In this document: positions 30,090-42,200 of the stretch, piece by piece
Layout: every line of letters begins with the position of its first letter
How positions within the stretch are numbered: position 1 is the first letter of the stretch
Assembly: GCA_033557465.1 (NCBI GenBank)
Contig: CM066033.1
Span: 1,248,509,523 to 1,248,573,522, forward strand
From: Ichthyophis bannanicus
Taxonomy: Eukaryota > Chordata > Amphibia > Gymnophiona > Ichthyophiidae
DNA: 64,000 bases
Direction of reading: 5' to 3'
The notes under the pieces: model-generated
Told to the model about the DNA's origin: nothing
What the model saw: only the letters and a program-made list of their open reading frames with translations
The model's database searches: none
Made by a program: the position numbers and the translations under genes

Positions 30090-30712
30090 ATACAGACAGA
30101 GGATCGTGTTGCTGTTGGGTGATTGGCCACTCCTTTGTGTTCTGGGCTGGTCGGCGAGCAGCGACACGGCCAATCGGGTCGGATTTGGGACTTACTGAGC
30201 TCGAAGTGACCGTCTCATGGCTGGGCGAGCGGGGACTCCGGTGGATCCAGTTTTTGCCTTTGCTGCGGCATCACCAGCATTCCAGAGGGGCGCCAGACAT
30301 TTTACTGATACATTTGGGTGGCAACGATTTAGTTTCCTGGACTTCTCGACAGTTGATTCGGGCTGTCAAAAAGGACTTGGGGGTGGTGTTCGGGATGTTT
30401 CCGGGAGTGTTAGTGTTGTGGTCTGATATCATTCCAAGGCCATCCTGTCGGGCTCAACGGCGGTGGTCACGGGGTGTGACAAAGATCAACCGTCAAATTG
30501 GCAGATGGGTGGGTGAGCAAGGGGCCGTGCAAAATATGCACCCTTGGGTTGACGTGGAGTGCTCGGGCCTGTATAGGCCTGATGGCGTGCACTTGTCCCC
30601 GATAGGGCTGGATTTACTCCTCAACGATTGGCAGGAGGCCTTGGAAGGTATTAGGTTCAGGGTGCGGGCTGGTCGCAGCTTACCTTTGGGGGGCGGCTCC
30701 GGTCGTGGCTGA
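30089..30712 (+). CDS. Ngaro SGNH-type hydrolase domain ORF
   Basis: A frame distinct from the recombinase encodes an SGNH/GDSL hydrolase: VIGHSFVF at about 30,119 (block I serine; GHS instead of the usual GDS), HLGGNDL at 30,311-30,331 (oxyanion Gly and Asn), and DGVHLS at 30,581 (Asp and His). Several Ngaro elements are known to carry such a hydrolase. The frame is open further upstream into the YR gene, but there is no ATG at a suitable place near the domain. A candidate splice acceptor immediately upstream (30,089) suggests translation from spliced RNA. The start here is set at the acceptor. It ends at 30,712. Confidence 0.8.
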   Translation, partial: DTDRGSCCCWVIGHSFVFWAGRRAATRPIGSDLGLTELEVTVSWLGERGLRWIQFLPLLRHHQHSRGAPDILLIHLGGNDLVSWTSRQLIRAVKKDLGVVFGMFPGVLVLWSDIIPRPSCRAQRRWSRGVTKINRQIGRWVGEQGAVQNMHPWVDVECSGLYRPDGVHLSPIGLDLLLNDWQEALEGIRFRVRAGRSLPLGGGSGRG

Positions 30713-30727
30713 CCAGAGCCGGTGGCA

Positions 30728-31115
30728 GGATCCCGGAGGTTTCCGGGGTCCGGAGCCGGAGGCAAGCAGGAGGGCGGGGGTGGGGTACCCCGACCCGGTT
30801 AATCCCTCAGGTTTTTGCTAATAATATGGCGAAGCCGGAAGAGGGAGGGCGTGGAAAATTATTGGGCCTGTGCCCGGGGGAAGCGGAAGCAGCGTCACCT
30901 TGCTAATAACATGGCGGGTGATGGCTCGCTCTGCTGGGGGGGGGGGGAGTTATAATGTTTGTATTTGTATTAATTGGTTTGTTAAAAGGTTATTAAAGCT
31001 GCGACCAGTGTTGAAATCCAAATAATGTTGTTGTGTGATTGTTAACATGTATAGGTAGAGTAAATGGAAAGGGGGTGAAGAGGGGTGGAGGGTGACGTGT
31101 CCGCCTTACCCGGTT
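30728..31115 (+). repeat. Ngaro B1 split direct repeat with a polyadenylation-like signal
   Basis: This repeat of about 388 bases recurs at 31,453-31,840 (B2) and 32,174-32,563 (B3). It contains ATTAAA at about 30,991 followed by a GT-rich stretch (TGTTGTTGTGTG), a plausible 3' processing region. A G-run of 10 or 11 bases near 30,935 varies among copies. Confidence 0.88.
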
Positions 31116-32563
31116 ACTGGAAGGCCTCGGGTCCGCGTCCCCGTGGCCGCCGCTAACCGGGGGGGTGGCAGGCTGCCCTCCCCCCTCGGGATTCGGCGGC
31201 GCGCGGGCACAGGGAAGGCCGTGCTGTCCGGCGGTGTCATTGGCTCCCGCTGGTTTTTCAAGCGCGCGGGAGCCAATGGGAGGCCGAAGGTCTGCGGGCT
31301 GCGAAGGGGGGGGGTGCGGGGACCCGGCGCTGCTCCAGTCTCTCGGTTGTTGAGGCTGGAGGCGCCAGACGTCCCGCCCACCCGCCCTTTATATGGACAC
31401 GCGGGGGTGTGGGGGGTATGGGTTGTTGCAGCTTGGGGGGGGAAGATTGGCGGGATCCCGGAGGTTTCCGGGGTCCGGAGCCGGAGGCAAGCAGGAGGGC
31501 GGGGGTGGGGTACCCCCGACCCGGTTAATCCCTCAGGTTTTTGCTAATAATATGGCGAAGCCGGAAGAGGGAGGGCGTGGAAAATTATTGGGCCTGTGCC
31601 CGGGGGAAGCGGAAGCAGCGTCACCTTGCTAATAACATGGCGGGTGATGGCTCGCTCTGCTGGGGGGGGGGGAGTTATAATGTTTGTATTTGTATTAATT
31701 GGTTTGTTAAAAGGTTATTAAAGCTGCGACCAGTGTTGAAATCCAAATAATGTTGTTGTGTGATTGTTAACATGTATAGGTAGAGTAAATGGAAAGGGGG
31801 TGAAGAGGGGTGGAGGGTGACGTGTCCGCCTTACCCGGTTACTGGAAGGCCTCGGTCCGCGTCCCCATGGCCGCCGCTAACCGGGGGGGTGGCAGGCTGC
31901 CCTCCCCCCTCGGGATTCGGCGGCGCGCGGGCACAGGGAAGGCCGTGCTGTCCGGCGGTGTCATTGGCTCCCGCTGGTTTTTCAAGCGCGCGGGAGCCAA
32001 TGGGAGGCCGAGGTCTGCGGGCTGCGAAGGGGGGGGGTGCGGGGACCCGGCGCTGCTCCAGTCTCTCGGTTGTTGAGGCTGGAGGCGCCAGACGTCCCGC
32101 CCACCCGCCCTTTATATGGACACGCGGGGGTGTGGGGGGTATGGGTTGTTGCAGCTTGGGGGGGGGATTGGCGGGATCCCGGAGGTTTCCGGGGTCCGGA
32201 GCCGGAGGCAAGCAGGAGGGCGGGGGTGGGGTACCCCCGACCCGGTTAATCCCTCAGGTTTTTGCTAATAATATGGCGAAGCCGGAAGAGGGAGGGCGTG
32301 GAAAATTATTGGGCCTGTGCCCGGGGGGAAGCGGAAGCAGCGTCACCATGCTAATAACAAGGCGGGTGATGGCTCGCTCTGCTGGGGGGGGGGGGAGTTA
32401 TAATGTTTGTATTTGTATTAATTGGTTTGTTAAAAGGTTATTAAAGCTGAGACCAGTGTTGAAATCCAAATAATGTTGTTGTGTGATTGTTAACATGTAT
32501 AGGTAGAGTAAATGGAAAGGGGGTGAAGAGGGGTGGAGGGTGACGTGTCCGCCTTACCCGGTT
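31116..32563 (+). repeat. Ngaro A2-B2 and A3-B3 repeat block (two tandem units of about 724 bp)
   Basis: Unit 1 is 31,116-31,840 and unit 2 is 31,841-32,563. Each consists of A (about 257 bp), an 80-bp linker with a TTTATATGG TATA-like box (first at about 31,387), and B (about 388 bp). The unit boundary reads TTACCCGGTT|ACTGGAAGG. Typical Ngaro structure needs only one such unit at the 3' end. The second is a tandem amplification with a few single-base differences. Confidence 0.9.
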
Positions 32564-33855
32564 ATACAACCTTTGACATAATTCATAAGCATGAATCTTG
32601 AAATCTTCTGCTGAACAACAAATACGTTGTAGCCGTAAAAACTGGCCAAAAGGAAGGCCCCGCTTCAGTGCTGCCAAATTGAAGTAAGGTATTGCGCTGT
32701 ACTGGTTTATGAAACAAAGATGTAATCAAACAGTTCTCTGAACAGGTGATCAAAACATCCAAAAATTCAAACGAATGAGCATCACACTTCAAAGTGAATT
32801 TTATATTATCATTCACCTGATTTAACCAGTCAACAAACTGATGCAATCAAGAAATACTGCCTTTCCACAATATAAAAATGTCATCCAAGAACCTCTTCCA
32901 TAGTAAGATTTCCTGAAACCATAGTAAAGGATAAACAAAACAGTGTTCAAAATCAGCCATAAATAAGGTGGCAATAGAGGGGGAAACAGTTGCACCCATG
33001 GCAAACCCAAATACTTGTAAATAAATGGAACCAGCATAATAAAAATAGTTCTTGCCTGGAACCAGCTGCAGTAAAGACAAAATAAATTGTTGAGGCAACC
33101 ATGTAGGTAATTGCAAAGGAAGTTTGTAGGGCTTCAGTTTGTGAAATATTAGAATATTAATGCCACTACATCCAAAGTAACCAATAAAATAGGAGAAGAT
33201 GGTAGTCTAATGGACTGCAAAATGCTCAAAAAATGAGACGTATCACGAATGAAAGAAGGGACTTTACTAGCCAATGGCTGTAGAAACATATCACAAAATT
33301 TTAATAAGGGCTCCGATACCAAGCCGCAACAAGACACAATAGGGTGGCCTGGTGGGCATTCCAATGATGTATGGATTTTTGGCACCGTATAGATCAAAGG
33401 TATCCTTGGGTTATCATGTACCAGGAATCAAAATTCCTTTTGTGTAATCCATCCAGCTTCAACCTCTTGATGACATATCATAGTAATCTCTGATAGCAAA
33501 GTTGAAGTAGGGTCTCCATCTAAAACTTGATAATATTAAGCTGACACATAATTTGAAGATGATAATCATGGCGAGATTGTAAAACTATCTCTCCGCCCTT
33601 ATCCACAGCTCGAATGACAAGATCCCATTCCTCTGCAATTACAGCTGTCTTTAAAAGGTGTCTGGTCCATTTTAACCAAGTCGGCCAAAACCAAAACAAG
33701 ATGCTGATAGGTAGAAATAATAGGGTCAACAGGACCTGGTGGCAACCCAACTGGAAGGTATAGATATAACAGAATCATCACACAAACTCTCATTGAGTGA
33801 AAAAAATAAACAAATCTGAAGTTTTCTAAAAAATGTATGCAGAGTCAAACACATA
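32564..33855 (-). pseudogene. Penelope-like element, 5' half: reverse transcriptase
   Basis: The minus-strand protein has the RT N-terminal motif (LVIRAVDKGGEIV at about 33,600), VPKIHT...PPGHPIVS at about 33,340-33,390, LLVTLDVVALYSN (in the 45.9-kb copy), the FAMGATVSPSIATLFM block at about 32,970, the catalytic FLDD at 32,878-32,889, and the RICCSAEDFKIHA thumb block near 32,600. Numerous frameshifts are visible. The coding sequence stops at 32,564, where the Ngaro element begins, and resumes at 25,242. The 5' end is cut by element E3 at 33,856. Confidence 0.85.
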
Positions 33856-34245
33856 GGGGTATGTTTACTAAACCGTCTTAATGTGCGCCTGGTGATAGTG
33901 TGCAGGCTGCCATAAAAGGAGTGGGCGTTTCAGTCTTAAAGCAGCAAAACTGGAGTATCGCGCGATAAACGCGCGCTGCTGCACACATTATCGTGTGAGG
34001 CGCCGCTAAGCGCGTTAACGCACGGTAATCCTAAGTAGGTGCCCAGACATACAAACATTGAAACAGGGGTGTAGCACAATGGTTAATACACTGACTGACG
34101 ATACAGGGGTCATGAGTTTGATCCCCCAGTGTACCTAATACTTAAGGCTGGCTGAGGCATCAGCTTTGACATGTAAGTATTGTTTCCTGCAGCACTTTAT
34201 TTGTATTTTATTAATTGCTGCCAGCAAACACACCCTCACGTGCCG

Positions 34246-34470
34246 TAACCTAAGGTGCCGCATAAGGCACCCTATAAGGCACTCCATAGGGCACATTATA
34301 AAGTGCACTGTCTGCCACGGCACCCTATAATGCCCCCCTATAGGGCACCCTATAAGTCGCTCCATAGGATACAGTATAGTGCACCTTATATGGACAGTAA
34401 CCACAAGGTGCCTCAGAAGGCGCCTTATAGGGCGCCCTATAAAGCTCCCTCTGAGGCACCTTATGGTTAC
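34246..34470. repeat. Array of GGTGCC/GGCACC palindromes (E3)
   Basis: This is the counterpart of the E5 array, with units such as AGGTGCCGCATAAGGCACC and AGGGCGCCCTATAAAG. Adjacent units form overlapping hairpins with 6-8 bp stems. It is flanked by tRNA-like modules that face each other. Confidence 0.8.
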
Positions 34471-37400
34471 AGTACGCTGAGAGTGTTTTTGCTGGCAGCA
34501 CTAATGTACGTTAAAAATAGATAATGCTTTGGACAGCCCTATCAAATAACCCCACTGTGGGTTTAGAACCCATGACCACTGGCTCCACAGGCAATGAAGT
34601 AACCAGTGGGCTACAGCTCTATAACTGCTAACAAGCCCCTGGCTGGCTGCAGAAGGACTGCATGTCACCACACAAACAGTCTGTTTGTGATCACCAGGAT
34701 AGGGTTAGCCCACCCGTACCCATGATGCACTGCACATGCAAATCAGCCATCTACAGATGAACACAAGATGGGGTATGTACCCCCACAGCATGTGTGTTAC
34801 TGGCACAGAGTAGCTACACACCGTCACATTGTGCGGGTACTGTGCTCACCCTGAGGGTGCGATGGGGCGCCCAGCACCAGGTCCACAGCACCCTTCCATG
34901 GCAGAAATAGGCCATGCTGTAGGTCCCCAGCAGTGCTAGTGTGTGAGATAGGTAGTTCTTGCAGATACACTTTGGGTACATCTGTATTTCTCAGTCAGGT
35001 TTAGCCCTTATGAACCCATAGGCAGATTATGTACCAACACCCAACCCACCCTCTGGGGCTGAGGGTGGGAAACAGGGTCTCCCACCAACAGATCCACATT
35101 TTACTTCCCTGCAATGGCAGTGGCAGAGGGGACTACCAACCGAATGTCCAGCTGGGGAACAGACACCCTACAGTGCAGTCAATGCAGCTCTGTACACATC
35201 TAAGAAGCAACAGCAGACAGACATTAGGCCCAGAAATACTCAGCTGCCCACCACCACTATTCTGATATCTCCTACAGCAAGCCTGCAGCCACTGCACCTT
35301 GCAAGGTGTTCTAGCAAGAGACATACAGGTATTTAGAACCACTGTATATAGCCCACGTTGTACATAGCTCATACCAATCTAGCACACAATACAACACACT
35401 CACCCAACTAAATTTCACCCTCACTGCATGTATAACACACTCACCTTACCCGATTGTTTGCTGTGATACCACCTTGATTATTAAGATAAGGCGGTTTAGA
35501 AAATACTGTTAAATAAATAAAAAATAAATACTAACTGCAGACAGTCTGCTAGCTAGCCCATAGAGCAGGTTCCCAGGCGGAGGAGATGCATGCACCCACG
35601 AACTGGAATGTCAGCATACAAACCAAACAAATAAGTCAGTGATTGGGCCCCAAAAGGGAACCCACAAATATCACATGAACAAAAAACATTACAGGGGCAA
35701 TATGGGGGAACCTAAGCCATGCCATGGTCACGGCTAAGTCAGGGTGAGAGAGAAATCCCAGCAGGAACATGCTGTGGCCACCCGATCTGTGCAGGTGGTG
35801 GCCGGGCACTACAAATGTCCCAGCCATTGCCCTATGCCCTGTGCAGATGCATCCTGGCCAGGCCACCCTGTCCGGGCTATACCCATGGTACCTTGCTCCT
35901 CATTATGCAAATTGGGCAGTCCAAATACTTGCAACAGTGCTTGCAGTGTTGGCTGTGGAGGGTGTTTTTTGTAGCCACCACACACTGGATATACAGACAC
36001 ACACTCCCACACCTATGCCAGCATTGTACAACTATAGAGGTGTTTGGCAGCCCTGCCACCCACCGCTCCAGTCCTGGGCACAGTGGCAGGCATGGCTATG
36101 GTAACGCAAATACTGTTGGGGTTCACTCCCCAGGGTGGTAAACACTGTCATACACAAGACCTGTACAGCACACCACTCCACAGACATCAGAAAGGTTGCC
36201 ATGATGCAGCTCAATCAGACAATTGTACTTAACATCGGAATTGCTATCTGCCAGTATTCATAGCAACCTTTTGATAGCTGTGTACCGTATTTCCCAGGTT
36301 TTAGGATGGCATTGCTAAGGTATGCAAGTGCTAAGTATTGGAGATGCACGCAGGGCCCAATGTCCTGCCTCTCCAGGAGGAATTGGATAATGGAATCTCG
36401 TGGGTGCGGGTGTGTCTGCCCTTGTTGGCTGCTGCTTTAACGGCAGAGGTTTTCCCAACTCCAGTCCTGGTGTGCCCAAACACTGTTCAGGTTTTTCATG
36501 CTGTCCCTCATGAATATGCATGAGATAACAATCTGCATACCATGGGGGCGGCGCATAGAAATGCAGCACAGGCAGCTTTATTAGAGGCAGCATGGAAACC
36601 TGAATGGTGTTTGGCCCTCCAGGACTGCATTTGGGTGATTCTGCTCTAGGTAATGCGCCTGTTTATGGTGTCTGTGCTCTGTAGGGTAAAATGTAGGTGT
36701 TTTGGGCATGGTTTACGTCATCTGCAATAAAGGTTCTGTCCTTGTATTAGCACGTTTTAGTAGTGGGTAAAGATGGGGGCTGGGTTGGGCAGCACCACAC
36801 GCTGGGACTTGAACCTTTGACCTTCTGCTCCTGAACACACTGGCTGTGTGCACTGCACCACCAATGTTGCCACAGAGACAATACATTCCCAGGGGAAACC
36901 ATGACTGTTCATCAGATGGGGCCTGTCTGTTGCAGTACATGGCACCCACCTACACAGGGCTATGGCCACGGTCTGCTCTGGGCAGCTGCCACTGCCCCCT
37001 CCACCACCAGTGGCCCTCTGCCACCCTGCTGAAGATGCCCTTCTGCTGGTGGTGCTGGTGGGAGCGCAGTCTCAGGCCATCCAGTGTGCGGGTAGGCGGC
37101 TGCCTATGGTGCGGGTTTTTGGGGTAGGGGTGCCTGCATAGGTGTCCACGCTTCCCCCCAGCACCGCCTGCCACTGTTTCTGTGCCCTTGGGGGTCCCTA
37201 CTGGGTACTATCCCCTGTGACACTGTGGGAATCACACTCGTGCCCATGCTGGGCCCTCATCAGTTTGATGTCTGGCTGCTCTACTGTTTCAGCATTCCTT
37301 GGGCCACCTAGGCATCACCCTAGCATGTGCCGTCTGCAGCCCTCTGTGTCCCCTTTCCCAGCATCTTCCAGTTGCCCATTCTGACATGACCGCCCTGCTG

Positions 37401-37751
37401 TTGTGGAACATGTGCACCCCATAGGAAACCTGTCCAATGGATAGGGAAACCCTGATGATCGCAATTGCACTGTGGGATCATTCACCTTGTATGGGGACGG
37501 AGCGTAGACCCTTCCAAAATTCATATCTTTTTTTGGAGCTTTCTCTGGAGTGCTTTTTGATGTTTCCCATTAATATCACTATTTCCCAGCTTGGTTATGT
37601 TTTTTTTATATTTTGTTGGGGTCATTTTCAATGTTTCTTTTCACTTTTGTTCCGTGCACATTTAGCACACTTATCACTTTTTTGTAGGTTTTTTCCCTGG
37701 TTTTGCTGTACATTGCTGACAGAAATGGTTTCTCTGCCCTTTAAATCAGCT

Positions 37752-37781
37752 CTAAACGCCAGGGGTTTTTCACTGGCGTTA
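37752..37781. repeat. Family E terminal hairpin (E3)
   Basis: This is the same stem as at 50,396-50,420, but with three extra bases (an extra A, G and T run) that would bulge the hairpin. They are probably consensus errors in this contig-end region. Confidence 0.6.
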
Positions 37782-38070
37782 GTTTTGAGCCTCGGATTTC
37801 ACATCGTTAGTGTGCGGGGAGCCTCTCCCCTCCCACTCTCCACCCATTGACCCCTTCTCTCCGCCCCTGGGGAGCCTTCTTCTTTTCTTTCCCGCCCTCC
37901 GGAGCCTTTCCCCGCCTTCAGCGCTCATTTTGCGACGCTGCGCGCAATAACACGCGCTAAGGTACCTGAGCGCCGGATAAAGCTCCATTAACGCGCGTTA
38001 AGGTACCTTAACGCGTGGTAACATCACAGAGCGCACATTAAGAAAGTTTTAGTAAACATACCCCCTATAT

Positions 38071-38619
38071 CAGGGGTCTCCAACTCCAGTCCTGGAGGGC
38101 CGCAAACCAGTCAGGTTTTCAGGGTATCCCTAATGAAATATGCAGGAGATATATATGCATTATAAATAGCCTGCCATACTGACTGGTTTGTGGCCCTCCA
38201 GTGCTGGATTTGGGGACCCCTGGCCGTACACCTCTGTCAGGTACGATTGTGAGTAAGGCAAGGTACAGATGTCCTCGACATCAAAAGGGTAGATAGAATG
38301 TGTCACATCCCTCCTCATTTCTCACCACCACCAAAAAGTTGTCTAATAGACAATATTTTGGTGGTGGTGAGAAGCGAGGAGGTCTGTGACACATTCTATC
38401 TACTCTTTTGATGTCGAGGACATCTGTACCTTGCCCCACTCACAATCTTAAATGACAGAGGTGTAAGGTGGGGGTCCCCAAATCCAGCACTGGAGGGCCA
38501 CAAACCAGTCAGTTTGACAGGCTATTTTTAATGCATATATATCTCATGCATATTCATTAGGGATACCCTGAAAACCTGACTGGTTTGCGGCCCTCCAGGA
38601 CTGGAGTTGGAGACCCCTG
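38071..38619. mobile_element. Composite palindromic hAT-like MITE (first copy)
   Basis: Same structure as 50,699-51,243: two inverted MITE units of about 150 bp flank a near-perfect internal palindrome centred at about 38,345 (GTTGTCTAATAGACAATA). The right flank is CCCTAGAT (38,620-38,627); the left flank reads CCCTATAT, one mismatch from that duplication. Confidence 0.8.
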
Positions 38620-38627
38620 CCCTAGAT

Positions 38628-39284
38628 TGTCTTTTCTATCTCCCAACAACTGAAGACAAACAGATAAGAGTGCAGACGCTTGAGATCCTTGTTGAACTCC
38701 ACAATTCATTCAGTATTTTGAAGACGTGTTCTGTTCTTATTTCACAGAACTCTGCAAACCAACTTTTCTGGGGATACCTTTTCATTCGATTAACTTGATA
38801 CAAACTGTGATTGTGACTGACTAAATCAAAAGAAGCTGATAGATTTACCTGCATAATAACTCCTTTACCTTCACAATCTACCTAAACTCCGCTAACATAG
38901 CCAATATCATTGTTTCTGTGCTATGTGGCCATCTAAAGCTGGCCTGTCTAGAATCTAAAAGCCCAAAAAGTTCAAATAAGTTTGCAATTGACCTGCTCTC
39001 GCTACTTTATGGATCTTATCTAGAAATGGTAAATTTTCTATGTGGTGATACTGTTCACAAACAGTGACATCACATTTAACGTCCTTAAGCTATGATTGCA
39101 AATAAATATGCTGCTATTCCATTAGATGACATCTATCTCTTAAGAAGTCAGATTGATAAACTCAACAAGCCAGTTAACTGCTAAACTCTTGACTGAATTT
39201 ATTATGCTTTGCTTGGTACAGAAAATTCTTTTTGTAAAGGTGGATTGTAAATCTGTTATTTAATTTGATATTACATTACATTAT
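38628..39284. other. Spacer between E3 and E4, no recognised gene
   Basis: AT-rich sequence with no domain or RNA signature that I recognise. It is repeated at 51,252-51,905 with small indel differences. Confidence 0.45.
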
Positions 39285-42200
39285 GGGGTATGTTTTCTAA
39301 AACGTCTTAATGTGCGCCTGGCGATAGTGTGCAGGCTGCCATAAAAAGGATGGTCATTTCAGTCTTAAAGCAGCAAAATGGGAGTATCGCGCGATAACGC
39401 GCGCTGCTGCGCACATTATCGTGCGAAGCGCCGCTAAGCGCGTTAACGCGCGGTAATCCCTAAGTAGGTGCCCAGACATGCAAACATTGAAACAGAGGTG
39501 TAGGTCATGAGTTCAATCCCCCAGTGTGCCTAATACTTAAGGCTGGCTGAGGCCATCAGCTTTGCCATGTAAGTATTGTTTCATGTGGCACTTTTTTTGT
39601 TTTTTATTTTTTGCTGCAAGCAAACACACCCTAATGTGCAGTAAACTATGGTGCCGAATAAGGCAACATATAAGGCACTCCATAGGGCACATTATAGAAG
39701 TGCACTGTCTGCCAACGGCACCCTCCCTATAATGTCCCCTATAGGGCACCCTATAAGTGTCGCTCCATAGGATACCGTATAGTTTGCACCTTATATGGAC
39801 GGTAACCATAAGGTGCCCTATAAAGCGCCCTCTGAGGCACCTTATGGGTACAGTATGCTGAGGGTGGTTTTGCTGGCAGCACTAATGTACATTAAAAATA
39901 GATAATGTTTTGGACAGCCCTATCAAATAACCCCAATGTGGATTTGAACCCATGACCTCTGGCTCCATAGGCAGTGAAATAACCAGTGGGCTACAGCTCT
40001 ATAGCTGTTAGCAAGACCCTGGCTGGCTGTCAGAAGGACTACACATCACCACACAAACAGTCTGCTGTGGTCACCAGGATAGGGTTAGCCACCCCGTACC
40101 CATGATGCACTGCACATGCAAATCAGCCATCTACAGATGAACACCAATATGGGGTATGCACTCCCACAGCACCACCTCGGCCAGGTAGGGGAACTGACCA
40201 TGTTGCTACTACTGGCACAGAGGTAGCTACACACCGTCACATTGTGGGCGGGTACTGTGCTCACCCTGAGGGGCGGTGGGGGTGCCCAGCACCAGGTCCA
40301 CAGCACCTTCCATGGCAGAAATAGGCCATACTGAAGGTCCCCAACAGTGCTAGTGTTTGGAGATAGCGGTGGTTCCCCCTGCAAACACATTTTGGATACA
40401 TCTGTATTTCTCAGTCAGGTTGCTGACCTTATGGACCCAGAAGCAGATTATGTACCACCACCCAACCCACCCTCTGGGGCTGTGGGTGGGAAACAGGATC
40501 TCCCACCAACAGGTCCACATTTTACATCCCTGCAATGACAGCAGTAGAGAGGACCATCAACCGCAGTCCCTGCTGGGGAACAGACACCCTACAGGGCAGT
40601 CAATGCAGCTCTGTACACATCTATAAAGCAATTGCAGACAGACATTAGGCCCAGAAATATTCAGCTGCACCACACCACAATCTGATATTCTCCTGCAGCC
40701 ACTGCACCCTGCAAGGTGTTCCAGCACGGACACAATACTAGCTGCAGACAGTCTGATAGCTAGTCCATAGAGCATGTTTCCTGGAGAAGATGCATGCAAC
40801 CAGAATTGGGATGTCAGCATACACACCAAGTAGATAAGTCAGTGATTGGGCCCCAAAAGGGAACCCATAAATATCACATGAGAAAAATACTATATAGCAC
40901 TATGGGGGGAGCCTAGCCATGCCATGGTCACTTGCTCAGTCAAGTGAGAGCGATCTCCCAGAAGAACATGCTGTGGCCACCCTGTCTGTGCAGGTGGTGC
41001 CCGGGCCACTACAATATCCCAGCCATGCCCTATGCCCTGTGCAGATGCATCCTGGCCAGGCCACCCGATCCGGGCTATACCCATGGTACCTTGTTTCTCA
41101 TTAGGCACATTGGCAGGCCAATACTGGCAACAGTGCTGGCAGTGTGGGCTGTGGAGAGTGTTTGCAGCCACCACACACTGGATAGACAGACACACACTCC
41201 CACACCTATGCAGCATTGTGCTACTATAGAGGTGTTTAGCAGCCCTGGCCACCACACCAGTCCTGGGCACAGTGCAGGACATGGATATGGTACGCAATAC
41301 TGGTGGGGGTCACTCCCCAGGGTGGTAAACACTGTCAGAGACCAGACCTGAAGCACACTCCACATACATCAGAAAGGTTGCTATGATGGAGCTCAATCAG
41401 CAAACGGTGCTTAACGTAGGAAATTGCTATCCTGCCAGTAATCATAGCAACCTTTTGATAGCTGTGTACCGTATTCCCAGGTGTAGGTTGGCATGCTAAG
41501 GTATGCAAGTGCTAGTATTGGGAGATGCACGCAGGGCCCAATGTCCTGACTCTCCAGGGGGCATTGGCTTATGGAGCCTGTGGGTGTGGGTGTGTCTGCC
41601 CCTGTTGGCTGCTGCTTTACGGCAGAGGTTCCCAACTCCAGTCCTGGTGTGCCAAACACTGTTCGGGTTTTCATGCTGTCCCTCATGAATATGCATGAGA
41701 TATTATCTGCATACCATGGGGGTGTTGCATAGATATGCAGCACAGGCATCTTTATTAGAGGCAGCATGGAACATATGAATGGTGTTTGGCCCTCCAGGAC
41801 TGCATTTTGGGAGTCTCTGCTGTAGGTAATGCGCCTGTTTATGGAGTCTCTGCTCTGTAGGGTAAAAAAAAGGTGTTTTGGGCATGTTTACGTCATCTGC
41901 AATAAAGGTTCTGTCTGTATTAGCATGTTGTAGTAGTGGGTAAAATATGGGGACTGGGTTGGCAGGCACCATAGCTGGGACTTGAACCTGTGACCTTCTG
42001 CCTTCAAACACACTGGTTGTGTGCACTGCACCACCATGTTGCCCACGAGAGACAGTGCAGTCCCTGGTGATAGCACGACTGTTTTTTTTTCCGGCAGGGC
42101 CTGTCTTTTGCAGTGCATGGCACCCACCTACACAGGGCTAGGCCATGGTCTGTTCTTGGCAGCTGCCACTGCCCCCCTCCACCACCAGTACCCCTCTGCC

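Larger units (their letters stand above)
25243..32563 (+). mobile_element. Ngaro-type DIRS retrotransposon (tyrosine recombinase), nested in the Penelope element
   Basis: The element has split direct repeats (A1 ... B1-A2-B2) instead of LTRs, a gag-like ORF with a CCCH zinc finger, RT, RNase H, a tyrosine recombinase and an SGNH hydrolase, in the order described for Ngaro elements. It lies within Penelope coding sequence: the flanks at 25,242 and 32,564 rejoin in frame. The right repeat block is extended by an extra A-B unit. It is CpG-rich compared with its surroundings. Three or four single-base frameshifts interrupt the gag-RT region. The YR and SGNH frames are intact. Confidence 0.88.
33856..38064 (+). 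mobile_element. Family E element copy E3
   Basis: E3 is a complete copy of about 4.2 kb. Left end GGGGTATGTTTACTAAACC at 33,856 and right end TTAGTAAACATACCCC at 38,049-38,064 are inverted repeats, and the match extends to CTTAATGTGCGC, about 35 bases with mismatches. Subterminal sequence is full of short palindromes such as GCGCGATAAACGCGCG. Inside are tRNA-like modules at 34,073-34,130 (plus), 34,560-34,626 (minus) and 36,800-36,872 (minus), the palindrome array at 34,246-34,470, an old MITE at 36,440-36,640 and a LINE 3' end at 35,330-35,531. It has no protein-coding capacity. Many single-base insertions relative to E5 suggest consensus errors. E3 and E5 are probably one locus. Confidence 0.78.

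Noticed and set aside
31092..32473. Gly/Arg/Pro-rich proteins encoded in the Ngaro repeats
   Set aside because: They are artefacts of GC-rich non-coding repeat sequence that stays open in several frames. The same frames recur in each repeat unit.
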